This document shows, one piece after another, positions 12,661 to 23,800 of a stretch of DNA of 64,000 nt. Source of the stretch: Amyloporia xantha. Lineage: Eukaryota > Basidiomycota > Agaricomycetes > Polyporales > Adustoporiaceae. The stretch is from the NCBI GenBank assembly GCA_036971615.1, contig JAYKKR010000045.1, positions 1 to 64,000 on the forward strand, given 5' to 3'. Both the position numbers and the translations under genes were made by a program. Numbering within the stretch: position 1 is the stretch's first letter; each line of letters begins with the position of its first letter. The notes beneath the pieces are model-generated. The model was given only the letters and a program-made list of their open reading frames with translations, was not told the origin of the DNA and searched no databases.

Positions 12661-13446
12661 GATGCGCGACAGGAGCTGTGTGAATTGCACACGGACCGTT
12701 AGTTAACGACTGGCGTGACATGTAGCGGTGAGTAAGCACAACTGCAGGGATGAGCGTCGCGCCCTGCTCCACAAGTTTCTGATTACTGAATAAACCATCA
12801 AGACTTGTGGATCAAAGTCCGCGACCACAAATTTCCCGAAATTCCCCCAGATGCAAGATGTACGATACAAGAAAACATTGAAGCCATATGGACAACGCAC
12901 GTCAAACTTGAAATAAGTCGCCACTCGCAGTTATCTCATCTACCAAGCCTCGTTGATATAATCAAATCATCTACACAGCGCACTCGATGCTGGCACCGGT
13001 ATGTTTTCCGCATTGCCTGGTTCGGATCTTAATTAGAATCATATTTGATAGGGCAAAGTAATTGCTGCTCACCTTAATAATTCTGGCACAGAACTTAGAG
13101 ACGGCGCCAATTGTCAAATTATGTCGGTACTTGTATTTGATAGTAAATATATCCCGAGTTGTTGTCGGCTCTTCATCATTTGTGATCACTCAGAGCAATG
13201 AGCTGAAGCTTGGTGATGATGTCATAAATATGGTAGTGATATATTATGTCTACGGTATGATCAGCCATGGATACATTCATAAGCAGTCGGTAGTGCAACA
13301 TGGGAAAGAGATTAGTCTTCGGGGCATGAGAGAGGCGCGTCAAAGCGGATACTGCGTGTCTGCTAAAATCCTCTAATGAGCATTAGTCCGAATTATATAA
13401 CACACAGTAGGACACACCAACAAACAAGATGGAGACGTGGCTCCTT
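12661..13446. other. Intergenic, nothing recognised
   Basis: About 790 bp, AT-rich, between two convergent genes. The ORFs here show no domain. It holds the 3' untranslated regions of both neighbours. Confidence 0.5.
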
Positions 13447-15025
13447 TTATGGACGTAATTCAAAAGTCGCGAATGCGAGATCGTATCCGCCAAACTCGTA
13501 ATTAATTTTATCTGTACGCTTGTACACGCCACTGAAGTTACCAGCACGGGCAGCGTCTGTCGTCGCCGCCGCGCTAAATCTGCTGCATGGCATCGTCAGA
13601 GCGGCCTTGAACGCCCGCTGTGCGGCCTCCACAGCGCTCTCGCCATCCTCCTCTTCGGCGTTGTTATTATCCTCGCTTGAGATGAACAGCGTCAGCGTCA
13701 GTCGACCGGGCTGGAAGATGTTGACGACCCGCCGGATGAGCGTCTTGAGGTCGGGTATACTTTTGGCTTGCTCGGTGGGAAGAGTGGGAAGGGGAACGTT
13801 ACATTCGAAGCTGGCATACGACCAACCTGTCTCAGGAGTAACGTGGATGGAATAGTACCCCTCCCCGCTACGGACTAGATCCGCACCAGCATCGTCGCGC
13901 CACTTGAGCAGAGCATTGCAGGAATAGCCGCACGGCCGGAACGAGTATGCGTCGAGAGTCGTGACATGAGGCGGGAAGAGGTCTGAGATTCCTACGGATG
14001 ACGACAGCGCAATCGCTTCGTCGGATGGAGATTGCTGGGAGGTGTCAGATGAGTCGTATATGAATGGGCTACAGGCCGAGGGAGATAGGTGGGTCATGAG
14101 GATTTCAATGGTGTAGTCTTGTGAGATCTCGTCCTGGGAGCCAGAAGGTTCTGGCTCTTCGGGACTGGCATCCTCGATGTCTTCTTCAGGGACGCCAGCG
14201 GCACGCTCAACAGGCGTGTTTGACCTGGTGCCTCCGCTGGAACCGTCGTCCCCAGGGTTGGCCATGTATAGTAGCCAATGGTCCCCGTTCACCTTGCCTA
14301 TGGTGTATGCAGCTCCGCCGGGGAATATCTGGTCGAGGAAGTCGATCTCTGCTTTCCAGTCTCTATGTGGGCCAAGCTGACGCTCAGGAAACATGAAAGC
14401 TTTTCGGGAGTAGAAGCAGCGATAGACTGATGGTAGGGAGGCGTGCTCGCGTGCAATTTCCAAGATGCGCGGCACGCCGAGGAGGTTGAGCGTTGTCCCG
14501 CATGTCTTGAGTATGAGCCGGTGGGGAGAAATAAACAGAGAAGATTCACTGCATTGATGACGAATAATTAGCTATATTGCTCTGGTGGTTTACGGAGATA
14601 CAAAATAGGATTGGATACTGATATTAATTTAGTGTAATATTTCGATCACTCCATCAACAAGGCCTGGAGCACCGATGACTGAGGGCTGAATGATAGACTA
14701 GAGCAAATATAATGCAGAAAGAAGCTTGGCTTGCGAACTGTGGTCGTGTGCCTGGATACCGTACATTGACTCTGCAACGGACACCGGTAACTCACCTCAA
14801 TAGATATGCGTCCATTTCCGTACCTTCTACAACAGAGAGGATCTTGCACTTGACGATGTCCAACATGTGTGCCCAGACATCTCGAGGCACGCATCTTAGG
14901 CCAAATTTTCCATCGGTGGTGGATGAGGCGCCTGGGACATCTGCGGGAGAGCGTTGGAACCAGATCTCGAGCAATTTCTCTGGGCCTTCGAAAGGGCCAG
15001 TTGGCTGGTCTTCATCGCTTGCCAT
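13447..15025 (-). CDS. SPE2: S-adenosylmethionine decarboxylase proenzyme
   Basis: This enzyme decarboxylates S-adenosylmethionine to supply aminopropyl groups for spermidine and spermine. There are two exons: 14796-15025 (MASDEDQPTGPFEGPEKLLE) and 13447-14548, giving 443 residues. The splice joins EMDAYLL to SESSLFISPHRLILKTCGTT. This recreates the conserved Glu-Ser-Ser self-cleavage site that forms the pyruvoyl cofactor; the serine codon before it is itself split by the intron. The family segments CFYSRKAFMFPE, GGAAYTIGKVNGDHWLLY and SFRPCGYSCNALL follow. The C-terminus has SIHVTPETGWSYASFE. The 247-nt intron is long for this genome and contains no further exon that I can see. An upstream in-frame ATG exists at 15148, but homology begins at 15025. 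The gene shares a ~300-bp promoter with the divergent DUF1279 gene. Confidence 0.93.
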
Positions 15026-15319
15026 GGGGAGAACGGCTGTTGTGGTGCTATCTTGGTGGAGAGAGGAAGAGAGGGGAGGAGGGGAATGTGGGATGCATGA
15101 AAGGGTATGGAGGGGAGGAGATGAAGGAGATTCCAGTGGTTCTTGCAAAGTCTGCGCATGATCGATAGCAGGGACGATCGCTGCCGCACGTGCACAGTTC
15201 CGAGGCCGTGATCATGACGCGGAGGGTTCGGCCTTGCAATTGGGTGTACATACATAAAATACTGCGAGTGGATTGTTCGTCAGGCAGACCTCGCTCTTGA
15301 CGATACAGCGCAACACCCT

Positions 15320-16006
15320 ATGGTCCGCAACATCATCTTACGCTTTCCTGTCATACGGGCCTTCATTCCCCGCATTGCTCAACCTATTTTACCCCTCACT
15401 CGCTTTGCAGCCCGCTCACCGTCCATCTCGCTCACGGGAGCTTCTGGCCCGTCCAGAACACGCCTTTTCCACCACATCCCCGCTCGCCTTACCTCCACCC
15501 CTTCCCGTTCGCCCTCCCCAGATGAACCAAAATCACCACGCCCACCTCCGGATGCCTCGCTTTCGGAGAAGCTTAAACACCTTATAAAAACTTATGGGTG
15601 GTATGCCCTCGGCGTGTACATCGTCCTCTCTGCAGCGGACTTCGCGGTCGCATTCGCTGGCATCAATCTTATTGGCGCTGAGCACGTCTCCCGCTTCACC
15701 GCCGCTGCAAAAGAACACATCACTGCCGTCATTTACTCCAGGCCGCCAGAACCTGGACGAGAAGAGATGGAGAGCATGTCTTCGCATGCAAACTCAGGTG
15801 GACAGGAAGGTCTCTACGCAATGCTAGTCCTGGCCTACACAGTACACAAAACGCTCTTCCTACCCTTAAGGGTAGGGCTGACAGCTACTTTTACTCCCCG
15901 GCTGGTACGCTGGCTCGAGACGAGAGGGTGGGCTGGCGGGGCAGGAACGAAGCGTGCTGCTAAGGAGATGCGAGACAGAATGAGGAGTGGCAGAGATAAG
16001 GAGTGA
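15320..16006 (+). CDS. Mitochondrial DUF1279 (FAM210/Nat2-like) membrane protein
   Basis: A single-exon gene of 228 residues. The N-terminus (MVRNIILRFPVIRAFIPRI) is basic, has no acidic residue for about 50 residues and looks like a mitochondrial presequence. After a proline/serine linker the DUF1279 domain begins with LKHLIKTYGWYALGVYIVLS at about residue 93. It continues through a second hydrophobic helix (LYAMLVLAYTVHKTLFLPLRVGLTATFTP). The end is strongly basic (KRAAKEMRDRMRSG). The family is placed in mitochondrial membranes in yeast and animals. The exact reaction, if any, is not established by the sequence. Confidence 0.85.
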   Translation: MVRNIILRFPVIRAFIPRIAQPILPLTRFAARSPSISLTGASGPSRTRLFHHIPARLTSTPSRSPSPDEPKSPRPPPDASLSEKLKHLIKTYGWYALGVYIVLSAADFAVAFAGINLIGAEHVSRFTAAAKEHITAVIYSRPPEPGREEMESMSSHANSGGQEGLYAMLVLAYTVHKTLFLPLRVGLTATFTPRLVRWLETRGWAGGAGTKRAAKEMRDRMRSGRDKE

Positions 16007-16210
16007 GATTATTGACAATGATGTCTTCCATAATGCAGGGACGATCTTATTGCACAGCGGTACGGAACACTCTCCTTCGATAAATTACATGACAGAAGTA
16101 TTGACCACGAATACTCATACAGGGCGAGACATAAATACTCGTATTAATACACAGATAGACCACGGACACCCATTCGACAAGTTACACTAGGGACGATTAT
16201 TGAGGAAGTC

Positions 16211-16726
16211 TCAGACGGGAGGGACTTCAGATTCTGGATCATGTTTTGAGCATTCCGCATGGCTACGGTGGGAGAGCATTGCATGAACACCTACCTTTGA
16301 GAATCCCATCCTTTACGAGTTCCTCAGGTCTGGGACGCTGTTGCAGTGCATGTTCCAGCTTGTCCTAACCCTTTTAGGTGAGATACACTCATGGATCAAC
16401 CGTGAACGACTCACTTCAAGCTGTGATCTCTGCAATTTCTCCTTCGCGGCTTGGAGAGCAGGTGCAACGTTGTCCTCTTTTGTCTTGGGTCAGAATGTGC
16501 TTAGAACAAGGGGTTCGAACTGATATACCTTTGAGGATGTTCCGACCTATGAGATCGTACTTCTCCGGTCTCTGATTCAAGTGTCTCTCGAGCTTCTCTG
16601 CCGTCTGCGGATCAACGGAGGGCTTGCGGGCGGGTGCGGCGGGACGAACGACTTCAACAGTGGCTGAACATGTCGAATGTCATAAGCCCAGATAGTTCAG
16701 CAATGTGATGTTCGACACGTACACAT
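16211..16726 (-). CDS. Small RPEL-repeat protein with a 4-nt first exon
   Basis: No ORF of usual length marks this gene; it emerges only after splicing. Reading the minus strand: ATG+T (16723-16726), a ~59-nt intron, then STVEVVRPAAPARKPSVDPQ. The first RPEL motif is KLERHLNQRPEKYDLIGRNI. After an intron comes KEDNVAPALQAAKEKLQRS, and after another the second RPEL motif, KLEHALQQRPRPEELVKDGI. A last intron leads to ESEVPPV and TGA at 16211. The total is about 97 residues. RPEL motifs bind actin monomers in animals; small fungal proteins of this type are conserved but their role is unclear. All four introns have GT-AG ends and keep the frame, which makes the model convincing. Actin binding is an inference from the motif only. 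Confidence 0.75.
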
Positions 16727-17135
16727 GATATGCAGGGTTAATGGCTTAGACGATTCGCTCAATAGATGTTAGAGGGAGATTGAGGGGAAGGGAAGACCGG
16801 TGAGACGCCTCGTATATATACTGCAGCCCAGCCCGCAATAGACAGCTGACAGCACCTGTACTATAGCTTCTAGACAAGTTCTGGCCGCTCTGCATCGTGC
16901 AGATCGGGCGTATATAGACCTTACCAGCGACCGCCGACCAGCACTAGTGCCGCATGCCCAAAGACAGACTCATACACGCCGTATATTCCAGGTCGTGGAG
17001 CAAAATTCTCGGATCTCAAAGCGGTTTAGAATGTACAAAATGCTATCGATACACATGTCGTCCATCCGGATCCTGCATGCGCTGAATGCGAGGAGAACCT
17101 ATCCCGTAAATCGGTCAGGGTCTTCAGAGGCCAAG
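16727..17135. other. Intergenic, nothing recognised
   Basis: About 400 bp between two minus-strand genes. I see no convincing ORF or repeat. A TATA-like stretch (cgtatatatactgc) at about 16810 could belong to the RPEL gene promoter. Confidence 0.4.
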
Positions 17136-17554
17136 TCAGAAGTCATCGTTGACATCTTTCGTCTCCCTCCTTTCCTTCTCGTGGCGAGTCCTGTGGACTC
17201 TCCGTTCTTCCTTGTATCCCTGGACGAGCCCGCGCGCCTCCCGAATACTCTCCTTCACCCTCTGAACTTCGACGGTGATGTCAGCCTCCATCGCGTCAAG
17301 TAGGTCAAGCAGGGCAATGATCTGCTTGGATGATATGGTAGATGGTGGCGTCACAGGCAGAGGCTTGTCCTGGTGAAATGGGGAATGGCTTTGGGTCTTG
17401 GTCTGATTTTGGAGCTAGCTAGGGAGATCCGCCCCGCAGGAGAGCTCTTCAGACGCGGTGATGATAGTATCCCTATAGCGACCCCAGCAAGAAGTGGAGA
17501 CAAGGACAGATTCAAGGGAAGACGTGGAGCGCAGGAATCTCGAGAGAAAGTCAT
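17136..17554 (-). CDS. Possible small coiled-coil protein, unrecognised
   Basis: The 3' half (17136 to about 17390) reads as a believable helical protein: TISSKQIIALLDLLDAMEAD, then VQRVKESIREARGLVQGYKE and a very basic, acidic-ended tail with stop at 17136. Upstream the same frame continues as YRDTIITASEELS, but a TAG stop (in CTAGCTAG, about 17413) lies between. Another frame is open from the ATG at 17554. I could not find a splice pattern that joins them. The helical core resembles small lysosome/endosome-complex subunits in general character only. It could be a real two-exon gene, a broken one, or a chance ORF. Confidence 0.35.
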
Positions 17555-17870
17555 TGCAATAAAAGTTCGTCTTCGGATGATGTGTTATGTAGAAAAAAAT
17601 GCAAGCTGGATTATAAGTACGAATGGACGAGGCTGACGACAGAAGGAACACCATTATGATCTAGGCCGATGCCAGTTTGCGAACGACGTCGAGAGCTGGT
17701 TGCCCTGCACTTCGCTGGTCAAGTCATGTTTCGAAATAAATCCACGAATTCCGACCTGCAGGCCTGATACATAAGAACGCAAACAAATCATCAGGAGCAT
17801 TTATAGAGCAGTCTTTTGGTAGGCCCGGGAGAGTAGAAGCTTGAAGCGGTCGAGGACGACCGCCAGCCTG

Positions 17871-17875
17871 ATTGG
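17871..17875 (-). promoter_or_regulatory. CCAAT box upstream of the complex I subunit gene
   Basis: ATTGG on the plus strand (CCAAT on minus) lies about 100 bp before the start codon at 17973, in the context cctgattggctg. CCAAT boxes are bound by the Hap2/3/5 complex, which controls respiratory genes in fungi. A HAP2 gene is present at 46578-48099. The link is inferred. Confidence 0.4.
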
Positions 17876-17972
17876 CTGTGCGTATTCGCCACGTGCTCCT
17901 GGTAGGACAACGAGTCGAAGAGTCGAACAGGCGCAGAACACATTGCAGTCGTTTCTCCCGACATCATCCAAG

Positions 17973-18578
17973 ATGATACCGCGCAGAGTGCCTGGTACTC
18001 TTCTCCGGCCCAGGATATCCACCGTCCCCCTTCTCCAACGCAGACTCGCGTCTTCTCACCCTCAGGAAGAGCATCACGATGAGCACCATGGTGAACAGCA
18101 GGACGCCATCGCCTACCCTAAGGAAGGTGAGCACGCCTCCTTGGGTCAATGCTCATACATGCTCAAATCTAGTACACGACTGTAGATTTCTCATCGCCTG
18201 TCTGGCGGAACTTCCTTTTGCTCGGTCTCGCGGTAGCCGGGTTCTACAAGTTTGCCCCTGCGCCGGGAGAGGACAACCACGTCTCACGTTTCATCGCCCA
18301 CTACGCCACGCCGGGAGAAGTCTGGCAGAAGCTGTACTTCAAGCATTTGCTCCTCACGGTGGAAGGAGCGGATGATAGTCTGCTGGTTGCCGAGGCGAAG
18401 CGACCTCCTGTGCACCGATACCGGTACCCGCAGTACGTAGCTCGATCAATTGCATATGGATTGGCTGTCTCAACCAAATGATCTACGCAGGAAATTAGAT
18501 CAATCTTCGCCCCACTTGTTGCCGGTGGGACTTGCAGTCGACTTAAGTGATGTCACTGTAAAGAGGGAGGGAACATAG
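17973..18578 (+). CDS. NADH:ubiquinone oxidoreductase accessory subunit, 17.8-kDa-like
   Basis: Three exons (17973-18126, 18186-18432, 18491-18578) give 162 residues. The N-terminus (MIPRRVPGTLLRPRIS) is a typical mitochondrial presequence, followed by a His/Glu-rich stretch (EEHHDEHHGEQQD). One membrane segment follows (NFLLLGLAVAGFYKFAPA), then the matrix or intermembrane domain with HYATPGEVWQKL. The signature RPPVHRYRYPQ continues across the last intron into KLDQSSPHLLPVGLAVDLSD. This matches the fungal complex I subunit known from Neurospora as the 17.8-kDa protein. The product is expected in the mitochondrial inner membrane. The name rests on remembered family features, not a search. 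Confidence 0.8.
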
Positions 18579-18760
18579 AACGATGTGACTTTCTTTTCAA
18601 TCAGTGCGGAGTGTAATTCATCGGTTTGAGATTGACACTGTCAACTGCGGTTTATTGCGAATGAGATGAGATGAGAGGTGATAGCGGTATGTTAACAACC
18701 TGCCTTCGAAAAGGTGAGGTCTTTCAGACACGACAACATAGTCGAAGGTAACACCATCAA

Positions 18761-20139
18761 TCACAATTTCGCCTTCACCCTTTGTCGCTTGAATTCCTCG
18801 ACTTCCTGCGTGGAAGGTAGAACGAAATCATAAGCCCAGACCCAAACTCTACCGTTCTTGACTTCGCCGTCCTGGAAGCCCATCTCCGCCCACCGTTTAG
18901 GATCCCGCTCCTCCACTACCTGGCAGATTAAGGACTTCTTGGTGGCAAAAACTGGATCGGTACCTAGGAATGGAGAATGAGCCGGATATAGGGCTGTGGT
19001 AAGACTGACGAGTCGTGTGTAAGCTAGTCGTTGACACCCAAGCTCGACAGACATCTACGTACTCGTCGTATCCCGGTGCCGCTAACATGAAGTGAATGTG
19101 TGCAGCACGGTGAGGATGACGACCTGTAAGGTCCGACAGGTGTTATGAGAAGATGCGTTGAAGGTTTCAGGGGGAAACACTAACCGAGCGAGCGTAGGAG
19201 GCCACCCGATGGGCCGTCGCTCGGCTTATGACGATCTGTCAGGAGTAGAGCCAATTCGGGGGCAGGTAACACGCACGATTGGATACGCCGTAGGTAGAAT
19301 ACCGCGATAACAAAAGGTACCGTCTTCCTCCGCAAGAATCTTGCCGCGGTCGTTAACTTCCGTGCTCCCGGGGTATTGCACGTCATAGATACCATCTCCG
19401 TCCGCTTGCCACTGTTTAACGTGTTAGAGTGCGCGACACTACGAGCTTGTTCACTACTGACAACATCAATTTTGGCACCCTTGACGGCCTGACCCTTGGT
19501 ATTCTTGACGCTCCCTTTGAAGAACATGGCCTCTCCCGTCGTGTCAGCTTTGGCAAGCGAGGACCCAGAAGGTAATTCTGGAGCATTTGGATCATAGAAA
19601 GGCCCAGCCTCGCAGCTGTCGGTGCATCCCTGAGGAAAATGGGGGAAGAGTTCCTAAGGTCATTGGGGAATGGCAACGCAAAATCACACTGACGATAGGT
19701 TTCGGATGCGTCAGTTCATCGACCAAGGCGCTCAACCCGAGAATATCGCTTAGGAGTATGAACTCGTTCTTGTAGTCCGTACTTTCCTTGCCAGCTTGGG
19801 TCAAGAACTGGACAACCTTCGTCCACTCGGCATGATCCAGGGACGTCTCTCGTGCAAAGGTATGGAGATGCGAAACAAGTGCATTGATGAGCTGCAGCGC
19901 TCGCGGATCTTTCACGAGACTCTTGTGGAGAGCCAGGACACTGCACGAGTGCGTTCGTGAGATCAACACTGTTCATAATGTATGAGAGTACATGAGACAT
20001 ACTGATCGGTGACAGTATAGTCAGACCCCTCTCGAAAATCTCGCTCGAGCGGCAGATCCTTGGGAATTTCGTGTTGTAATTGAGCACGGATAGCTACGCC
20101 CACGAGCAGGGGATCCGTCATTTGTTTTCGGGACGCCAT
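18761..20139 (-). CDS. Intradiol ring-cleavage dioxygenase (catechol / hydroxyquinol 1,2-dioxygenase type)
   Basis: This non-heme Fe(III) enzyme cleaves catechol-like rings between the hydroxyls, as in fungal degradation of lignin-derived aromatics. It starts at 20139 (MASRKQMTDPLLVGVAIRAQ). The N-terminal helical dimerisation domain is in the exon with DHAEWTKVVQFLTQAG. Several GT-AG introns join further exons: KPIGCTDS..EAGPFYDPNAPELPSG, KIDV|WQADGDGIYDVQYPG, ILPTAYPI|PSDGPSGG and LG|RHPHRAAHIHF. The expected iron ligands are present: the Tyr in GDGIYDVQ, the Tyr in PTAYPI and the two His in HIHF. After GYDD|LTTALYPAHSPFLGTDPVF the protein ends at KRQRVKAKL, stop at 18761. There is no signal peptide, so it is probably cytosolic. 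The preferred substrate cannot be read from the sequence. Confidence 0.88.
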
Positions 20140-20831
20140 GGTAAGAGTTCTGTTGGCGGGGTTACAGTAAGATGGAAGGTGGCATTATATAGTGTCCATG
20201 GTACTGGGGCAATGCTCACACAACTTCTGTTCGGCGGCCTCGCGAAGGAGGTATTTTAAATAGACGGAAGCTTAATTGGTAAGGCTCAGGGAAAGCCGAT
20301 GTCTGGGTTAATGAATCATCCACTTCGTCAGAGTAACGAAGCAGTGGAGAGGCACATAAGCGTCTGTTCTCACTGATATCATGACCCCATGAACACGAAG
20401 CGATTGTGCAAACGTTGTTTTGAGTCCCGAGCATCCGTGATAAGCATAGCACGGGGCTTTGGAAAGCCGGCCCGCTGAGTCGGGGAACCCGCCTAATAGA
20501 GTGCTTGTATAACAGTCAGTCAGCGGGTTGAAAGCTCAGCGCTCAGCGCTCATCGGTTACTACCCCGGATTGGCAGACAGATGCGCTGCCGACGCGTCAG
20601 ATCACGTGCCATGCTGGCAGGACGCGTTGCTGACGTAAGCGAGTTGGTGGTTGCTGTTCAGAGTGAACGCGTGCAGCCCGAGGTGCAGCAGCCTGCCTAA
20701 CCGTGCGTGTCGCGGGTCCTCATTCCCTCGTTCCCTGCCAGTCCGTCTTCAGTCGCTCGTTCTCCTCAGTAGCGGAAACTCAGCGCAGTATACCCTTCTT
20801 CACACCGGTCCTGTGTGCGCGGCCCACTCAA
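20140..20831. other. Divergent promoter region, no gene seen
   Basis: About 690 bp between the divergent dioxygenase and Rax2 genes. It contains short ORFs without domain content and an exact repeat (agctcagcgctcagcgctc) at about 20531. No other feature is supported. Confidence 0.4.
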
Positions 20832-23800
20832 ATGACGCGTGGATTGCTATACTTTTGTCTCTCATCCGCCCTACTAGTCTCTCGCAATGTCGTCTTTGCC
20901 AGTCTACCCTTGGTTGACTTCGACCGCATGGGCACCGTCGGCTTGACCGGCGCATTTGCGGGCATAGGGCTGTCCGACAACTCCAGCATTACTGCGACCT
21001 TCGACCCTTCCGAGGCAACGCTTCTTTCTCGTTCTTCAGATGGCTCCCTCTCGGCTCTGGGCTCCACGAATGTCGGTGGAAGCATTGTGGCAGGCTGCGC
21101 TCTTGGCGATGTTTTCTATTTCGGTGGCACGTTCACTTCCATAGGCGACACCTCCGCCAGCAACGTCGCATCCTATACAGCTTCGTCAGGTTCATTTGCG
21201 GCATTGGGTTCGAATGGTCCGAACGGGGAAGTCCATGCCTTGTATTGTGATGCTACTGAAAACATGGTCTGGGTTGGTGGTAAATTTACTTCTCCGGGGT
21301 CATCAGTGGCGGTTTGGGAACCAAAGTCTTCACAATGGTCTACCCCTCCGTTTGGAGGGTTTTCCGGGGCTGCAGCAGAAGTGTCATCCATCACCACGAA
21401 TTCATCTGCTTCCAGCCTATTTTTTTCCGGCTCCTTCATTATATCCTTTGGGAACAGTACAGCCCTTAATGGCACCAACAACCCGAATGTGCCGTATTCT
21501 ACTGGCGCTACCCCGTTCTCATCCTCGCTGGTTCCTGTACCGCTTCAGAATGTGCAGGTCGTTGCAGAACCGTCCTCCACGGAGTCTGGTTTCAGCGATA
21601 TACAAGATATCCTCTGTCCATCTGGCCCAGATGGACCAGGCGATACATGGTTCGGAGAGGATGGAGATACTGCTGTTGTAACTGTCCGCGCATTCTCTCT
21701 GCTGAGTGCAAGAGGCGTTCGGATTGGCAATACCTTTTTGGATGGAAGAGGCACTACGGGATTCAGGTACGAAATAATCTATCACGGCCGTAGCGTAGAT
21801 CTGATCTTGTGTTAGTGTAACAACTATTCCGGATAACACCGTGCGACCATTGACCTACGTCGATCCTCAGACCGGGCAAAACGAGACTTGTACCGATCCT
21901 TGTCCCCTCTTGACCGATTCTTCCGTTCCCTACCAAGACTTCTTATTCAGCGACAACCTCGATATCACTGGATTCCAGCTCACATTATCCGAGTGGCAAG
22001 GTGCGGGACCCGGACTGCATCTCCTCCAACTGCTCTCGTCTGGAGCATTTGCGTCCGCTATCTCTGCCAACAATAGCGCGTCATGTTTTGCGCCGAATCC
22101 TTCCAATGTCACCTTCACCGGCTCCTGGTCAGAGAAACAAGCGGATACAGACATACCCGGTACCGTCGAAACAGTCTTAGTCTCCACTGTTGCTGTCGGA
22201 ACCAGTGCTTCACAAAGTCCCAGCATCACCTGGATGCCATATGTCTCAGCCTCCGGAGAGTATGACATATATCTTGTCGTTCCAGGTTGTACCAATTTCG
22301 AAGATTGTCCGCTTCGTACCAGTGTTCAAGTCACTGTTTTCCCTGGAGAAGGGTTGCAGCCATGGGTCACCACAGTCTCACAGCAAAACCCCGCCGATCA
22401 GACTACGTTGGTCTACAGCGGACCAATCGTACCCTCTTCTCCCAGTTTCGTAACTACCATCTCCATGACTCTGGCGGACGAACCTGTGGGTTCCGGGGAG
22501 AACGGCGAATATGAGCTGGTAGCAGCCGGCGTGCAGCTCCAGCTGATGAGTGCCAATATCACTGCTAATGGTGGCAGTGGGACCAACGGGACAACCGCAG
22601 GATCTGCGCAAGGATTCGGATTTTTTGAGTGGCCGTTGTCCTCGAAGTCGAAGGTCAATGCTACCGGGACATTATCAAATACGACAGAAACAGCTCTCGA
22701 TAGCATTGGCGTGGATATATACACGGCCATGGATGGTAGTAGTGATCTCACCTCATCCACCGCATCACTGATCTCCGCCGTTGCGCATCATCCATCTGGT
22801 ATCATCTTCCTCGGTGGCAAGTTCAATTTCACCTCGGGAAGTGCATCCGGTGCTTCTAACATTGTCGCATTCAAGAACGGAGCCCTCACTTCCCTACCCG
22901 CGAATGGTCTGAATGGGCCTGTAACGTCGCTGGTGCTTGACGGTGATAAGCTCTTCGTGGGTGGTTCATTCGATGACACACTTTCGGGCTCTACCAAAGG
23001 CGCGTTGCGTGGCATCGCAATGTACGAGGTCTCGCAGAATCAGTGGTCGTCTCTCGGAGGAGGGGTTAATGCCGCCGTGGCCAGTCTCGATTATGCCAAC
23101 GGGGAGGTGTTGCTCGCAGGCAACTTTACCGAGACATCGATGAGTGTTTCCGGCGCTGTCCAGAGCGCACCTGGATTTGCGGCTTGGAACGTGGCAAATG
23201 AAACGTGGGTAAACAGTGGTGGCTTCTTGGTTGGAAGCATGACATTTGTTGGCAACGGCACTCAAGATCAAGCGCAATTTGTTGCTGGTTCTGTTGACGC
23301 TTCTCTTCAATACGGTGCGACAGGATTCGTGTTACTACAGAATGGCGCGAGCGGTTCGCCGCAAATATCACCTCTTGAGGTGCAGTTAGGCGACAACGTC
23401 ACCGCTGCCTCTCCTTCATCAAGCAGCACAGTGCGTCGACGATCGCACGTACATCGCACGGCTACTTCTTGGATACCCAGAATCAATGCTTTGCGTATAT
23501 TCAAGAGAGATTCGAGCACCTCCTTAGCACCTTTACCTTCTGGCCCTGTCACACCTTCTCCAGCAGTTCTCGCCGGAGCCTTTTGGACCAACACCTCGTC
23601 GTCGAAGGAGATGATCATCCTCGGGGGTAACTTCTCCTTCTCATCATCATCCGGATCCTCGTACCAGAGCGTCGCCATCTATGACAATTCAACCGGCAAC
23701 ACCAAAGCGTTGCAAGGTGATCAGGTCAACGGCACCGTCCGCAGCCTTCTGGTTCAAGGCGATAACCTATTCATCGGTGGAGAGTTTACCCTGCAGGGCA

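Noticed and set aside
15048..15255. Upstream ORFs before SPE2 (polyamine-responsive uORF)
   Set aside because: The ATGs at 15251 and 15255 lie nearly at the divergent gene and would need a very long leader; the encoded peptides show no conserved uORF signature.
16505..16520. tRNA T-loop-like word ggttcgaac
   Set aside because: It lies inside an RPEL gene intron and no cloverleaf or A/B box pair surrounds it.
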